A stretch of DNA of 64,000 bases from Datisca glomerata (taxonomy: Eukaryota > Streptophyta > Magnoliopsida > Cucurbitales > Datiscaceae), in NCBI GenBank assembly GCA_003255025.1, contig QANY01000011.1:1966123-2030122 (forward strand), read 5' to 3'. The first letter of the stretch is position 1. The number at the start of each line of letters is the position of its first letter. The position numbers were made by a program, and so were the translations under genes. The notes under the pieces are model-generated. The model saw only the letters and a program-made list of their open reading frames with translations. It ran no database searches and was not told the DNA's origin. Of the stretch, positions 11,740 to 23,265 are shown one piece after another.

Positions 11740-11826
11740 TGACACTTCGAAACTCAATTTTCACATCATTCTAACCACTGAACCTAAGATGAGTTGAAGG
11801 TCCAGTAGGATCAAACAATCACTTCA

Positions 11827-13380
11827 TGACAGTACGAGCATATGAAGTGCCCAACCCCAAGCTTCCTCAACCTGCTCAAAGACCTACCCGTTGAAGGCAA
11901 ACTATGACTCAGCGAGATAAAATTGTTGTTTTAGAGCAACATGTTTGACCGTTCACCGAAGCTTTGAATCACCTAGATCTAACCAATCGCCGTAACTATC
12001 GTGAATCTGACCTCGAAGGCTCTGAAGAGCAACTTAACCACACAGAGCTTCCCATGAACCCCGAAAGAGCTACTCATAAGAGGAGGGCCCTACAAAGATA
12101 GAGGCCAATGCAGATAGCAGCGTGGAATTCAGAGTCGAGATGGAATGGCTAAGGGCTTAGATCAGAGACATGTAAAATGAATTTCATAGTCATGCCCCCT
12201 TTTAAGTCGAATCTCTCTTGGAGCAGGCCGAGCATCCATTCACAGAAGAGATAATGAGAGCGCACATGCCACCATGATTCAAAATGATCACCATCACTCC
12301 TTATGATGGGAGCAAGGATAAAGCCAAACACCTAGAGGCATTTCAAACATGGATGGAAATCTAAGGGACAACAATGGCCATTATGTACAAGGCTTTCCCT
12401 CTCACTCTAACCTCATCAGCAGGAGCATGGTATAGTAAATTGAAGCCAGTCTCCATTTCAACCTTTTTATAGAGCTGAGTAAGTTTTTCATCCACCAATT
12501 CGTAGGGGGCAGGGATCAAAGAAAACCTGCTACTAACCTCTTCACCGTTAAACAAAGGAAAAATGAGAATTTGTGAGACCATGTTGTCCGGTTCAACATA
12601 GAAGCCTTGAAAGAAGACAAATATACTGACGATATTACCCTAACAGCCCTTCTCTCGGGGCTATAGGATGAAAACTTGTTCTGGGAACTAGCCAAGAAAC
12701 ATCCTACAAGCTTTACATAATTGCTAAGAATAGCCTAGAAGTACAAGAGTGTGACCGAGCTACTGTCAGCCCAGCGGGGAGAATGCACCGATCATTAAGA
12801 GACTAGAGGGAAGGAGAGACCTAAATAAGATGAAAAGCACATTAACCGATGCCTTGACAAAAGGAAGGCTCGAGAAGATACAAGACCAGCTGACAAGATA
12901 AATCCAAACAACCAAGAGTTGACAGATTCTTGACTCCACTCAACTCTTCTCGCGATCGAATACTTGTCGTCATACAAGGGGTTGCTTCGATAGCCAGAGA
13001 AACTGAGGGCAGCTCATAGCATAGAAATAAAAGCAAATTTTGTTTATTTCACAAAGACCATGGGCACCTCACGGTCGATTTCCAAGACCTTAATCAAGAG
13101 ATTGAGAATCTAATTCAAAGGTGAAACCTGAATGAATACATAGCAACCAACAGTACGGTGAGGCTGAAGGATTGGGAAAATCTACCGCACTTCCTGCTCT
13201 CCCACCACCAATGACAAATGAGGTACAAACCATCTGGGGTGGATTACATGGAGGGAACTCTAACAGGATTATGAAGGCGCTGGCAAGACAGGCCAGCCAA
13301 GAACCAACCATCTCGTTCTTGAATCAGCCAGACATACCCAATACGTGCCACAATCCTCATACAAAAATACAGTAGATTGA
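11827..13380 (+). pseudogene. Gypsy-1 gag polyprotein remnant
   Basis: Translation around 11880-12070 gives QRDKIVVLEQHV and ESDLEGSEEQL, an acidic N-terminal gag region. At about 12290-12600 the retrotrans_gag core (PF03732) reads ITPYDGSKDKAKHLEAFQTW, KAFPLTLTSSAGAWYSKL, then after a frameshift FFIHQFVGGRDQRKPATNLF and DHVVRFNIEAL. This is the capsid part that forms the virus-like particle. Several stops interrupt it. The linker around 13160-13370 shows TIWGGLHGGNS, the conserved turn before the protease in this family. The start Met at 11827 is a guess, because the frame is interrupted soon after. Confidence 0.8.
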
Positions 13381-13402
13381 CGAGTCATGTTATTTCATTC
13401 CC

Positions 13403-13830
13403 ATGAAGGAAGAATTGATCTTTGCTGATAGAGATCTTGTTAGGGTTCATTTTCTACGGAGCAATGCTCTCGTGACAGTAGCCATAGCAAACGCTACAGT
13501 TCACCAGCTCCTTGTCGATAGTGAGAGCTTTGTGAACATTTTGGGGATTGATGCACTGGTCCAAATGGGGATTGACCCCAATAATGTTGTCTTCAAACCA
13601 ACAACACTAGTAGAGTTTGGTTGAGAAATCATTATCCCGTATGGAAGCATTAAGTTGCCACTAACCATAGGTGAATTCGCCCAACAAATTATATTAATGA
13701 CTAAGTTTCTAGTCACTTGTGACACTCGAGCGTATAAGGAATCCTATAATGACCATTCATACAATGAGCCATAGCTATTCCCTCATCTTACCATCAGGTT
13801 ATGAAATTCCCAACCCCCAACGGGGTAAGA
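13403..13830 (+). pseudogene. Gypsy-1 aspartic protease domain
   Basis: The frame 13403-13624 reads ATVHQLLVDSESFVNILG, the flap-and-active-site segment of gypsy proteases. The catalytic D-(T/S)-G triad has become DSE, so the Gly is lost. After a stop at 13622 the same frame continues PYGSIKLPLTIGEF and FLVTCDTRAY, as in the family. The 240 bases downstream (13950-14110) hold three loose copies of a TCTGAAGYTGAA-type unit, probably a pol linker that expanded. Confidence 0.8.
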
Positions 13831-14239
13831 ACTATCAAAGGGGAACTCCAATCTTGGCTCTGAGGTGCAGAAGAACTCCAATCTTGTGCATGCTTGATGG
13901 TTCAGAAGCAGAAGAAATGTTGATGGGAGTCGAGGCTGTAGAAAGCATAGTCTAGTCTGAAGCTAGAGCCCCAAGAAAATATGAAGTCATAGTCGGGTCT
14001 GAAGTTGAATGCAGGAGGAAGGTCAAAGTCCCAAGAGGAGATGAAGTCATGATTGAATCTGAAACTGAAGTCCAAAGGGAGGCCAATGATGTAACTTTAG
14101 TCAGACATGCAACCATGAACAAAGGAAGCGAATACGCCTAGGACCCGAAGAGTGAGGCTGGAGAACTCGGCAGGGCAGAACTCGCTGAAGAAATAAAAGC
14201 GGTCATGCTTTTTGCAACCACCTTAGAAAAAAATACTCG

Positions 14240-14635
14240 GATAGGAACATGTCTATCATCTAAAGTATAACACAACCTCACGACATTCCTTCAGAACAAC
14301 TCAGATGTGTTTGCTTGGTCTCACGAAGACATGCCTGGAATAAGTTCAAAGGTGGCCATGCACCAACTACAGGTGGATTCAAAATGCAAACATTGAGGCA
14401 GAAAAGAAGGAACTTTGACAAAACTAGGAGTGAGGCCATGAATGAAGAGGTTAATAAAATCTTAGAGGCAGGACTTGTCAGGGAGGTCCAATACCATAAT
14501 GGTTATCCAACGTGGTCGTGGTAAAAAAACCAAATGAGAAATGGAGAATGTACGTAGATTTTACAGATCTCAATAAGGATTTTTGTTCCAATTTGATTCA
14601 GGAACAACCAATTGTGGACCCTAACATAGTATGAT
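14240..14635 (+). pseudogene. Gypsy-1 reverse transcriptase N-terminus
   Basis: Frames read NSDVFAWSHEDMPGISSKVA, then RSEAMNEEVNKILEAGLVRE, then VVVKKPNEKWRMYVDFTDLN. This is the textbook start of Ty3/gypsy RT. Frameshifts separate the three. The domain stops after DLNKD, before the catalytic YVDD, at the element's break near 14635. Confidence 0.85.
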
Positions 14636-15439
14636 ATTTTTTTAGCAAAAATTAATGCTAAGAGTATATATTTTAGTTTATATACTATTCATTTACCTCA
14701 TATTGATTGTCTTCATTGTCCTCGAAGCATAGCTTACGCTTTGCGATTGTAACATCCGTAGTCTTTTTTTTGTTCAGCGAGATGATTCACTTTCTACTTA
14801 TTTGGTTGTCTCCTTACTACTTGTGTTCATGACATTTGTCTTATTGCGTATCTCTTTCAACAATGAACAACATTATTCAGATTCTTCAAATATGTATAAT
14901 AGCAAGATAACCATATATTGTAATATTTGTAAAGTATATTCGATAACTGATATTATAACTGTTATTATATTTTTTTACAAATAAAAAGTAAGGAAAAAAC
15001 ATGTATCATATACATTCGAATCATCAATGGATTGGTGCATCGCAATATTTATTTGAAAATTTTACAAATGATCAACTATAATTCAGATTCAATCAATTAT
15101 TAATTAAGTAAAATATAATCACATAAATAAGTTATTATTTACAGAGTGGAAAACATTCATATTAATATACTATTTACCTTTGAGTAAAACAACTACTAAT
15201 TGCTTGATACAACCAACAAGAATCACTTTTTAATGTTCAATCAATTATTAACTAATAATAAAATAATCACATATAGATGTGAATATACTCCACAGAATAT
15301 ACATGCAAAGCCGAAAAATGTCTGAAGAAGATGTTATTGAAGAATTTTAATACTATATTAAACTTACCTTTTTTGACAAAGAAGTAAAAATTTGCTCGAA
15401 TGGTGTCTTATCGGTAGGTTTTCATCAACTATTGCAAGA

Positions 15440-15660
15440 AATCTAGAAATTATTGACTCAAATTGATTCTTTGGTTGATTGATGATGTTTTCAAGAATCT
15501 GTCGATCTCTTTGTAGAATGGTCTTTCAAGAAGCTTTCAATCTCTCTCTGGAATGGTCTTTCAAGAAGCTTTCAATCTCTCTCTGGAATGGTCTGGAATC
15601 ATGTATAATGCTTGTAGTTAGGGTTTAAAGTATGTTTAGGTGATTGCTATTGATAGTTGT
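15440..15660 (+). repeat. Dispersed repeat related to 54780-54960, with 35-bp tandem duplication
   Basis: The stretch around GCTTTCAATCTCTCTCTGG, GGAATCATGTATAATG and TATGTTTAGGTGATTGC is similar to 54780-54960 in the same orientation. In this copy the unit TCTTTCAAGAAGCTTTCAA is duplicated at exactly 35 bp spacing (copies ending at 15540 and 15575). The family is unknown to me. Confidence 0.7.
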
Positions 15661-16365
15661 TTTTTTAAAAAGATTCGGTAAGATTCTTTCCATAGATAAT
15701 CATTCTGTTTTTTTTGGAATACGTTTTTTGAATAAAGGTTTGATATTCCGCGGTTTACTAGTGCTTTTGAGTGGTTTTCTGTTTGTTTTCAAAATTTTCG
15801 TGAATTTTGAGCTTTTCGAAAGAGTGTTAAATTTTAAAAGTTTTTTAATGATATCCATCGTTAATTGATTCTTATAATTAAGTAGTTTGATCTAGTCAAG
15901 TCTTCGGAAATGACGTTAAAAGACAGAGGTTGTACACAGAGAAGCGCCAAGTATAAAAGACAAGCACCAAGGAGAAGTATTGTACAGAAGCAGAGATGAT
16001 GCTCACCATCACACAATATTACATATATTTACAGTAGGTACAATGCTTACAATATGTATTATCTCCATTATGTATGAAGAATATTTACACTACGTTTTTC
16101 AGAATATTTATGTATCTACATTACATATTAAGCATATTTACACTACAGTATGTCTTTATTAATATATTTATATTATGTATTTGAAGTCAAAAGGCTGGAT
16201 ATTGTATACATTATTTTCATTATTTTATTGCATATAGTACTGTATGTAATATACTACACAGTACATAGTATATTTACTTTCTGTTAATAGATTCTAGATC
16301 TTTCCTGCTAGGTGCCCTAGCTCTTGCCCACCAGTCGTTTATCTAAGGCACACAAAACTTGCTTA

Positions 16366-16540
16366 GTCGTCTACGTCATGAAGCTTGTCATCTATGGCCG
16401 CGAAGCTCTCCGTCCATAGCCGTAAAGCACTTTGTTTATGGGTGCGAAGTTCACCGACCATAGCCATGAAGCTATTCGTCCAGGCCATGAAGCTAGCTAC
16501 TCATAGACACGAAGCTCGCCGTCCAGCCGTGAAGTTTCCA
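16366..16540 (+). repeat. Degenerate about 24-bp minisatellite (GAAGCTcgCCGTCCATAGCC)
   Basis: About seven loose copies of a unit with GAAGCT/GAAGTT and CCGTCCATAG/CATAGCC follow one another, for example at 16380, 16404, 16428, 16452 and 16476. The block is more GC-rich than its surroundings. Copies are diverged, so the array is old. Confidence 0.75.
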
Positions 16541-17139
16541 TGATTAGTTGGGAGGGGCTTTTCGAGAAGATGCCGAAGATGGGTTGACGATTTTTTGTGG
16601 CTAGGGGTCTACTGTTGTTAATGTGTTATTCTTTATGGTTTCTAAAATCATTTTTTATTTTTAAGCTCTAAGAGGACTAGTCTTGATGAAAGCCCCAAAA
16701 AATATTTAGAATATTTTGTAGAAAAATGTATTCCTTAGTCAATTCTCCAAAGGATATGTAAAGACCTAAAAAGATCGTGGTAGTGAGTACACAACAATTC
16801 GTTTTTATTATTAGAATATTTTATCTCTTTACCATTAACATTATTCAGTTTTAAAGTTGGTAAAATGTAATATCTGATGCATGTGTTTGATTTGTGTATT
16901 AAATAAAATATCGAATTAAGTTACATGATTTCTTATCATTAGTTTATCGTGTACCCTTTTCTTTTATTTTCCTTCATTTTCTGAATAATGTTGTTTAAAT
17001 ATTTACGAATGTAAATTGAGAAAACTCCTAAATAACAATGCTAAGTAACAAAACTTTTCTTATTTGTGGCATGAGATTTTCTTCATATTCTAACTAAGAA
17101 CTAGACAAGTCAATATTGGAAGAAGTATTTAATATAGCT

Positions 17140-17143
<4 letters not shown>

Positions 17144-17184
<41 letters not shown>
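17144..17184. repeat. (AT)n microsatellite
   Basis: About 20 uninterrupted TA dinucleotides, some 120 bases left of the CACTA-1 terminus. Confidence 0.95.
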
Positions 17185-17188
<4 letters not shown>

Positions 17189-17349
17189 CCTGGCATCGCA
17201 AACTCAACAATGTATATGATCACACTTTAACATGATAAACGAATATATAAAGAAAAAAGATGATTCTGAGCTCTATTGTATATATAATCTGGCGTCAATT
17301 ATTTTACACTATTACAAATCTGATTTTTTCCACTCAACGACGGTTGCTA

Positions 17350-17690
17350 AAAGGTTCGTCGTATTAAAGAGATTAAATACGACGGGGTGATAGTAAAATG
17401 ACGGGGTGTCGAGTACCTGTCGTGTAAATTCCTGTACTTTTTGTAGTAAAACAACGGGGAATTGAACCTTGTCGTACTTGGAAGTAAATCGATGGGATTT
17501 CAGAACCCCGTTGCATTATGATCTTTAAATTAAATCGACGGGGTATGGAAACCCTATTGTATTTGAAACTAGAATGACAGGGTCTCAAAACCCAATCATT
17601 TTAACGTTTTGAATTAATATGATGGGGCGTTGATGCCCCATCGTATTATTTACCATGGACGCGGGGCCTCAACACCCGTCGTTGTCTTCA
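17350..17690 (+). repeat. CACTA-1 left subterminal repeat array
   Basis: About seven units have GACGGGG(n6-10)CCCCRTC form, for example GATGGGGCGTTGATGCCCCA near 17620. Each unit is itself a short inverted repeat. In En/Spm elements such subterminal motifs bind the TNPA protein; here that role is inferred from position only. Confidence 0.85.
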
Positions 17691-18074
17691 CTGTCTTTAA
17701 TTAAAAACAGCCCTAGTTCACTTCTCCCCACGCATTACCCCACCTCCTAACCCCACAATTTTCGTCGCCTAGTGCCATCTCCCGTTTTGCTCCACACCAC
17801 CGTCGTTTTCCACATCCCTGTCATTTTCCTTGCCGCAGCCCCGTCGTTACTTTTTATCTCCAACAGCCGTGTTTGGAACGCCACGGCTGCGAGGAATATG
17901 AGGCACACAAACGAACACAGGGCCGCAAGGCACACGAACGAACACATCCGCGAGGGTAACGAAGCCATAACTTCCTTTCTCTCTGTAAGAAGGTTGATAA
18001 TTAAGCAACCATAAGGTTCGTTCTTGTCCTCTCTCTCTGTAAAAAAAATACCGTTTTCAATTGATTTTTTTTCT

Positions 18075-18207
18075 TCATTATGGATATAGGCATAATGCTG
18101 CTGTGATGTATGCTGCATTATGGATTTAGGCATAATTTTATTTTCTGCATTATGGATTTAGGCATAATTTTATTTTCTGCATTATGGATTTAGGCATAAT
18201 GTTTAAC
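18075..18207 (+). repeat. 32-bp tandem repeat inside CACTA-1
   Basis: CATTATGGATTTAGGCATAA recurs with exact 32-bp spacing (TGGATTTAGG at 18121, 18153 and 18185), plus a diverged copy near 18077. The spacer TTTTATTTTCTG is identical between the last copies, so the expansion is recent relative to the element. Confidence 0.9.
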
Positions 18208-19359
18208 TAGCAAGTTAATAGTTATGTTTCAGCTCTCTTTAATTAGCAAGTTGATAGTTATATTGAGAATTGATGCCGCTGTGATATATGTAATGGTAGT
18301 GAGGTTGTATATTGGCACAATTACTAATAAAATGCACCATTAATCTCTTCCTAGTTTGCCCACTTTTGGATGGAAGTCCGTTGCAAGATATGGAGTGATA
18401 AGCAAATTATACCTTCACACCATTGGTTATTGCTGTTGAACAGAGGGCAGGTTTTATCTTTTGTGTTTTGTATGTTAATAATATGATTATTATTACACAA
18501 CTGTTTGAACCATAAATTAGCAACTAAAGTGAAAAATAATAGGTACATCTTTGTTCATGTTAAAATTTGTAACTTATAGATATGGATTGAAATTACTCGA
18601 ATTATGATAATATGAATATGGATAACGTAGATAGTTTGAATATAGATACAACGACTACGAAGAAAGGAAGAGAAAAAAAAAAGCGAACTTACTTTACTTC
18701 CTTGAAAATCGATAGAACGAACTTTTGAAAGAAATGTTATCTCATATAATATAAAGGTACAGCCAGTAAGAGACCACGCTACCAAATTTATTAGCTTTAT
18801 AGGAAGTGCATCACGTTTAATAGTTCCAATATCTTACAGTGATTGGGACTATGCTCCAAAAAAACTGAAGGAGAAGGTTTAAGAAAATATTGTTGTATTT
18901 GTATGTGTTAATAAACTATTTTTTAGTTGTTATTCGCAATTTATAAATTGTTTTCTTTATTAATTACTTTGTGTAGATGAAATATGTGATTGCATCCAGC
19001 ACACAGGAAGGACATCATATTTGTCGTTGGCGAAAGAAGACGTGACTTTAAGTGTCTCCTCGGTCGCCTTCATATTTTCCCTAATTTGAATAAACCCGAT
19101 AAGTTTTGGCATCCACCTATTACATACAATTTCATTGAGCAACTGCGTTGAGACGAGTTTGTGAAATCTCGTCTTACCCCTAAATTTTTTATAAAATTCT
19201 TTATTTCCATTTAGTTTCACGTTAATTTTTTTAACAATAAATTTCAACACAATTACTATAAATTGTTCAATTACAACAACTAAGAGAAAAACAACAAAAG
19301 AATCGAGCGAAGAATAAATATAACCATAGACTGTCTCGATATTGTATGTGTCTCGTCTT

Positions 19360-19394
19360 CTTCTTTCTTTCTTTCTTTCTTTCTTTCTTCTTTG
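19360..19394. repeat. (CTTT)n microsatellite in CACTA-1
   Basis: About seven consecutive TTTC units precede the transposase gene by roughly 180 bases. Confidence 0.9.
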
Positions 19395-19575
19395 AATCAT
19401 TTGTTTCATCATCGCCCTCAACTCAATATCACATTTATAACTTCGGTTTCTTCTTTATGCCCTCAACTCGCGATCAATTTGGAAGGTATGTTTGCATTTT
19501 TCTCCATCTTTAATGATTAAATTACATTAAATCTAGGCTAATAATGGGTTTTGTAGATCTTTTTGAATTCTTAAG

Positions 19576-22500
19576 ATGGATACATCACGGATGTTTATGG
19601 ATAGAACATCTATAAATTATGACTTTGGGGTTGAAATTTCTCAAGTATGCGTTGGAGCATGGTAATGACCCTTGCTACTTACGTTGTTCGTGTGTAAAAT
19701 GTGAGAATCTCAAACGTGACACTTTCTGTGAGTTAAGAAATCACTTATTCATTAATGATATATATCACAGATTTGTGTGGCATGGAGAATTAAATAATTC
19801 TACAAAAAAGACATTTGATATAAATAAAGGAAGAGAGTGATCTCATATAGATATTTATGATTATGAATGTACTGTAAATATGGTTAAAGGTGTAGAAGAT
19901 TGTCATTTTGATAATCTTGATAAATTCAAAAAGATGCTTAACTGACGCTGAGAACTCATTGTACCCCAATTGTAAAAAGTTTACGAAATTATCTGCATTA
20001 GTAAAGTTGTATAATTTAAAGGCTAAATATGGGTGGAGTGACATAAGTTTTTCAGATTTAGTGAGAGTGTTAGAGGAAATGCTTCGAGACTAAGAAAGTC
20101 TTGTGTACTTTAGGAATGGAGTATGAAAAAATATATGAATGTCCTAATGATTACATTTTATATAGAAATGAGTATGTAGAAGCAACTGTATGTCCTGTGT
20201 GTAGTCTCTCGAGATGGAAATCATCGAAGAGTTTGTCAGGCGAGAAAAAAGGAGTTCCTACAAAGGTGTTATGGTATTTTCATCCAATCCCTCGATTCAA
20301 ATGAATGTACAAGAGTAGTCATATTGCAGAAAACTTGACAAGACATGCTTATGATAGAGAAATGGATGGTAAATTACGTCCAGTCGATTCTGCATCTTAG
20401 AAGCTTATAGACCACATGTGATCGAATTTCGTTGCTAAGACAAGACACATTCGACTAGCTATTATAGCAAATGGGGTACATCCATTGAGTTCCCTTAATA
20501 GTAAATATATTTTTGTGCCTGTTATTATGGTGATATATAATCTCCATTTATGATGAAGTGAAAATACATGATGTTAGCATTGTTAATAGCTGATCCTAGG
20601 CAACCAGGGAACGATAATGATCTTTATTTAGTACATCTGATTGATGATCTTAAAGTTCTCTAGGAAGTGGGAATTAAAGCGTAGGACGCATATCGGGAAG
20701 AGAGTTTTACAATAAGAGCAGACTTAATATGGACGATCAACGATTTTCCTGCATATGGAAACTTATGTGAATATAGTGCTAAAAGTTATTATGTTTGTCC
20801 AATATGTATAGAAGATACATCTTCTATTAGGCTAAAACACAACAAACATAGGGTATAGAAGATTTTTACCACTTACACATCCTTATAGAAGGTAAAAAAA
20901 AGGCATTTGATGGTAATCAAGAGCTTAGAACAACTCTTGCACCTTTAAGTGAAAAACAAGTGTTGGAAAGGGTTGAGAAAATTAAATTTACACTAGGAAA
21001 GAAGAATGTGAAGGAATCGAAAAATGGATTGCCTAAATCTCACTGGAAGAAGAAGTCAAATTTCTTCAAACTAGAATACTGGAAAATCTTACATGTTCAA
21101 CATTGTCTCGATGTTATGAACATTGAAAAAAATATTTACATGAATATTATAGGAACACTGCTTGACATTTCTGGTAAGACAAGGAATGGAGTGTCTAGTC
21201 GTATGGACCTTGTGGAAATGGGCATTAGACTAGAATTAGTGCCAAAAGTTGATTAAAAAAAAACAATTCTACCCTCATCTTGTTGCAAATTATCAGGAGC
21301 AAAGAAGAAGAAACTGTGCACTACATTAGTTAACATAAAATTTCCTGAAGGGTACTCATCAAATTTTCAAAATATGGTTTCTTTGAAAGATCTTAATCTG
21401 AATGGGCTGAAATCTCGTGACTTTCATATATTAATGCAAGACATACTTCATGTGGAAATACATGGATTATTAGCAGATCATGTAAGATATTCCATCACCA
21501 AACTTTGTTCATTCTTTTAATGTAATTTGCAGTAAGGTTATAGATGTTGCACAACTAGATGCGCTACAAAAAGAAATTATTGCGACTTTATGTATTCTTG
21601 AAAAATAATTTCCTCCCACATTCTTCACCATTATGGTTCATCTCACTGTGCACATTATTAGATAGGTATGACTTTGTGGACCAGTTTAATCGCAGTGGAT
21701 GTACCCATTTGAACGATAGATGGAAGTATTAAATGGTTATGTAAGAAATTAGAATCGTCCAGAGGGTTATATTGGTGAGTGTTATATTGTTGAAGAAGCT
21801 GTAGAGTTTTGCACCGAATATCTAAGAGTTAAATCAATTAAAGTTTCATCCTTAGATGATGATTTGAAAGATGACAAGCCTTTATCAAGTGACCGTGTAG
21901 AAAGAATTGATCATGAACAATGGAAGCAAGGACATCCTTACATATTAGAAAATACTAATGAAGTTCAACCCTATGTCGAGTAAGTAAAATAATCTCAATC
22001 TTTTATTTCTTATTATGCTCCTTGTTTTTTTATAATGCTTCTTTATTTCATACTCTAATTTTAATTTTTGTTTTTTGCTGCTATATAGGAAACATATGAA
22101 TTTCTTGAGGAAGAAGCATCCTAGCAAATCAATGAGATATAAATGGCTACAAGATGAACACAATTGAACATTTATTTATTGGCTGCGTGATCAGGTAAAT
22201 GAAATGATAACGATATATAGACTTGTAAATTTTATAAAATACGTAATCATAGATTGTTACTATATGTTGCAAATGATATTGATATCTCTATAAATGTATC
22301 AAATACATTGAGGTGGAAAGCACACGGTCTAACTTTTGAGGTAATCAAATATTTTTGTTGCACCATAAATGGCTATAGAAGATTTCTTACAAAATGTCAT
22401 GATAACGATTGTTGTTTCCAAAACAGTGGAGTAAATATAGTGGCACATACGATGTAAATTGCGTGTGCTAAGGATAAGAATCTTATATATTCAAATTTGT

Positions 22501-22900
22501 GTCCTTTTATGGAATGATTCGAGAGATTAATTGGGAGCTAAATTATAATATGTTTAGGCTTTCGATGTTTAAATATGATTGGGTTGAGAACAATAATGTG
22601 ATCGAAGTTGATATCTTTGATTTACATTAGCTGTTATTGCAAGATTAGGTCACAAAAAATATCCTTTCATTTTGGGTTCGCGATCAAAGTAAGTTGTTAT
22701 TGCAAGATGGTCAGTTGTCTTATCTTCCACTCAAAGAGAATATCGTAAAAGTATTATTGATGATGATTTAGGTGATACATTATTAGATTGTTATTTGTTT
22801 ACAAAATATATTCCTTTTGTTGAAACATTTGATGTAGATGGTGGAACGAGGTTACTTGTGTTCGGCCAAATGGTGAAGACACTGTGATTATTGAAGGTAG
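19576..22900 (+). pseudogene. CACTA-1 transposase (tnpD-like, Transposase_21)
   Basis: The gene starts at 19576 with MDTSRMFMDRTSINYDFGVE. A one-base shift then leads to FLKYALEHGN, LRCSCVKCENL and FVWHGE, the Transpos_assoc domain (PF13963). Next come KFTKLSALVKLYNLKAKYGW and LGMEYEKIYECPNDYILYRN (20101-20190), with VCPVCSLSRWK and WYFHPIPRFK. After stops, the Transposase_21 core (PF02992) reads DPRQPGNDNDLYL, LIDDLKVL, TINDFPAYGNL, VCPICIEDT. The frame 20960-21256 gives EYWKILHVQHCLDVMNIEKN and SRMDLVEMGIRLEL. Later parts include EEAVEFCTEYLRVKS, an intron-like gap at 21986-22088, NGYRRFLTKCHDND and NSGVNIVAHTM, then FYGMIREINWELNY, as in DUF4218/DUF4216 C-terminal regions. The enzyme would cut and join CACTA ends; more than ten stops or shifts make it non-functional. 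Confidence 0.9.
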
Positions 22901-22984
22901 TACATATAACTATGTTTATAGTAAATATAATATTGGTGCGTTTATGTTTTTTTAAACTATGTATTCCTTTATTCTTTTACTCAT

Positions 22985-23265
22985 GGTTAAACTAACAATC
23001 TATAATGCAACACATGAGTGTATCAAAGACGCATCAAATATCAAGTCAGCAAACATGTACGTATGATAACTTTCAAGACTCTTTTACTTTACTTTATAAT
23101 TTAGTAAATTCATGGGTTAAATTTTGTCTTTATTTTTGTGCAGGTTCAACAAATAAGAACAATATTGGAGCAACTAGAACAACTAAAAAGAAAGAATCTA
23201 AGTTCATTAAATTCAAAGTTTTTGTAATTAACTTCGTATTTATTATTTTTAGTCTACAATGTTAG
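22985..23265 (+). other. Possible last exon of the CACTA-1 transcript
   Basis: A plus-strand frame (23005-23265) contains TTTTTGTGCAG near 23143, which looks like a splice acceptor, followed by SNKNNIGATRTTKKKESK-type Lys-rich sequence. No domain is recognised. It may be the tail of the transposase or of a tnpA-like gene; support is weak. Confidence 0.25.

Larger units (their letters stand above)
10713..14635 (+). mobile_element. Gypsy-1: Ty3/gypsy LTR retrotransposon, truncated in RT
   Basis: The order on the plus strand is: 5' LTR (to 11719), a PBS-like site (11720-11739), gag, aspartic protease, and the start of reverse transcriptase. Coding similarity stops at about 14635, shortly after the conserved KWRMYVDFTDLNK region, and AT-rich unrelated sequence follows. 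The rest of pol and the 3' LTR are missing. Numerous stops and frameshifts make this copy inactive. The missing LTR start (no TG terminus before the palindromic repeat) shows that the left end is also damaged. Confidence 0.85.
14636..17306. other. Repeat-containing AT-rich interval without genes
   Basis: No protein similarity seen in any frame. It contains the 15440-15660 dispersed repeat, the 16366-16540 minisatellite and the (AT)n run listed separately. The segment 15980-16300 is rich in short TATTTACAGTA / TATTTACACTA motifs recurring every 30-50 bases. Confidence 0.5.

Noticed and set aside
17747..18133. 128-codon minus-strand ORF with possible membrane segment (SFVCLAALCSFVCLIFLAAV)
   Set aside because: It lies between the CACTA-1 subterminal repeats and its transposase, overlaps an opposite frame, and matches no family I know; the hydrophobic stretch comes from a repeated CACAAACGAAC motif.
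18960..19421. 153-codon minus-strand ORF starting with KKERKKERRRR
   Set aside because: The start is a (CTTT)n microsatellite; the rest lies antisense to the CACTA-1 5' region and has no known motif.
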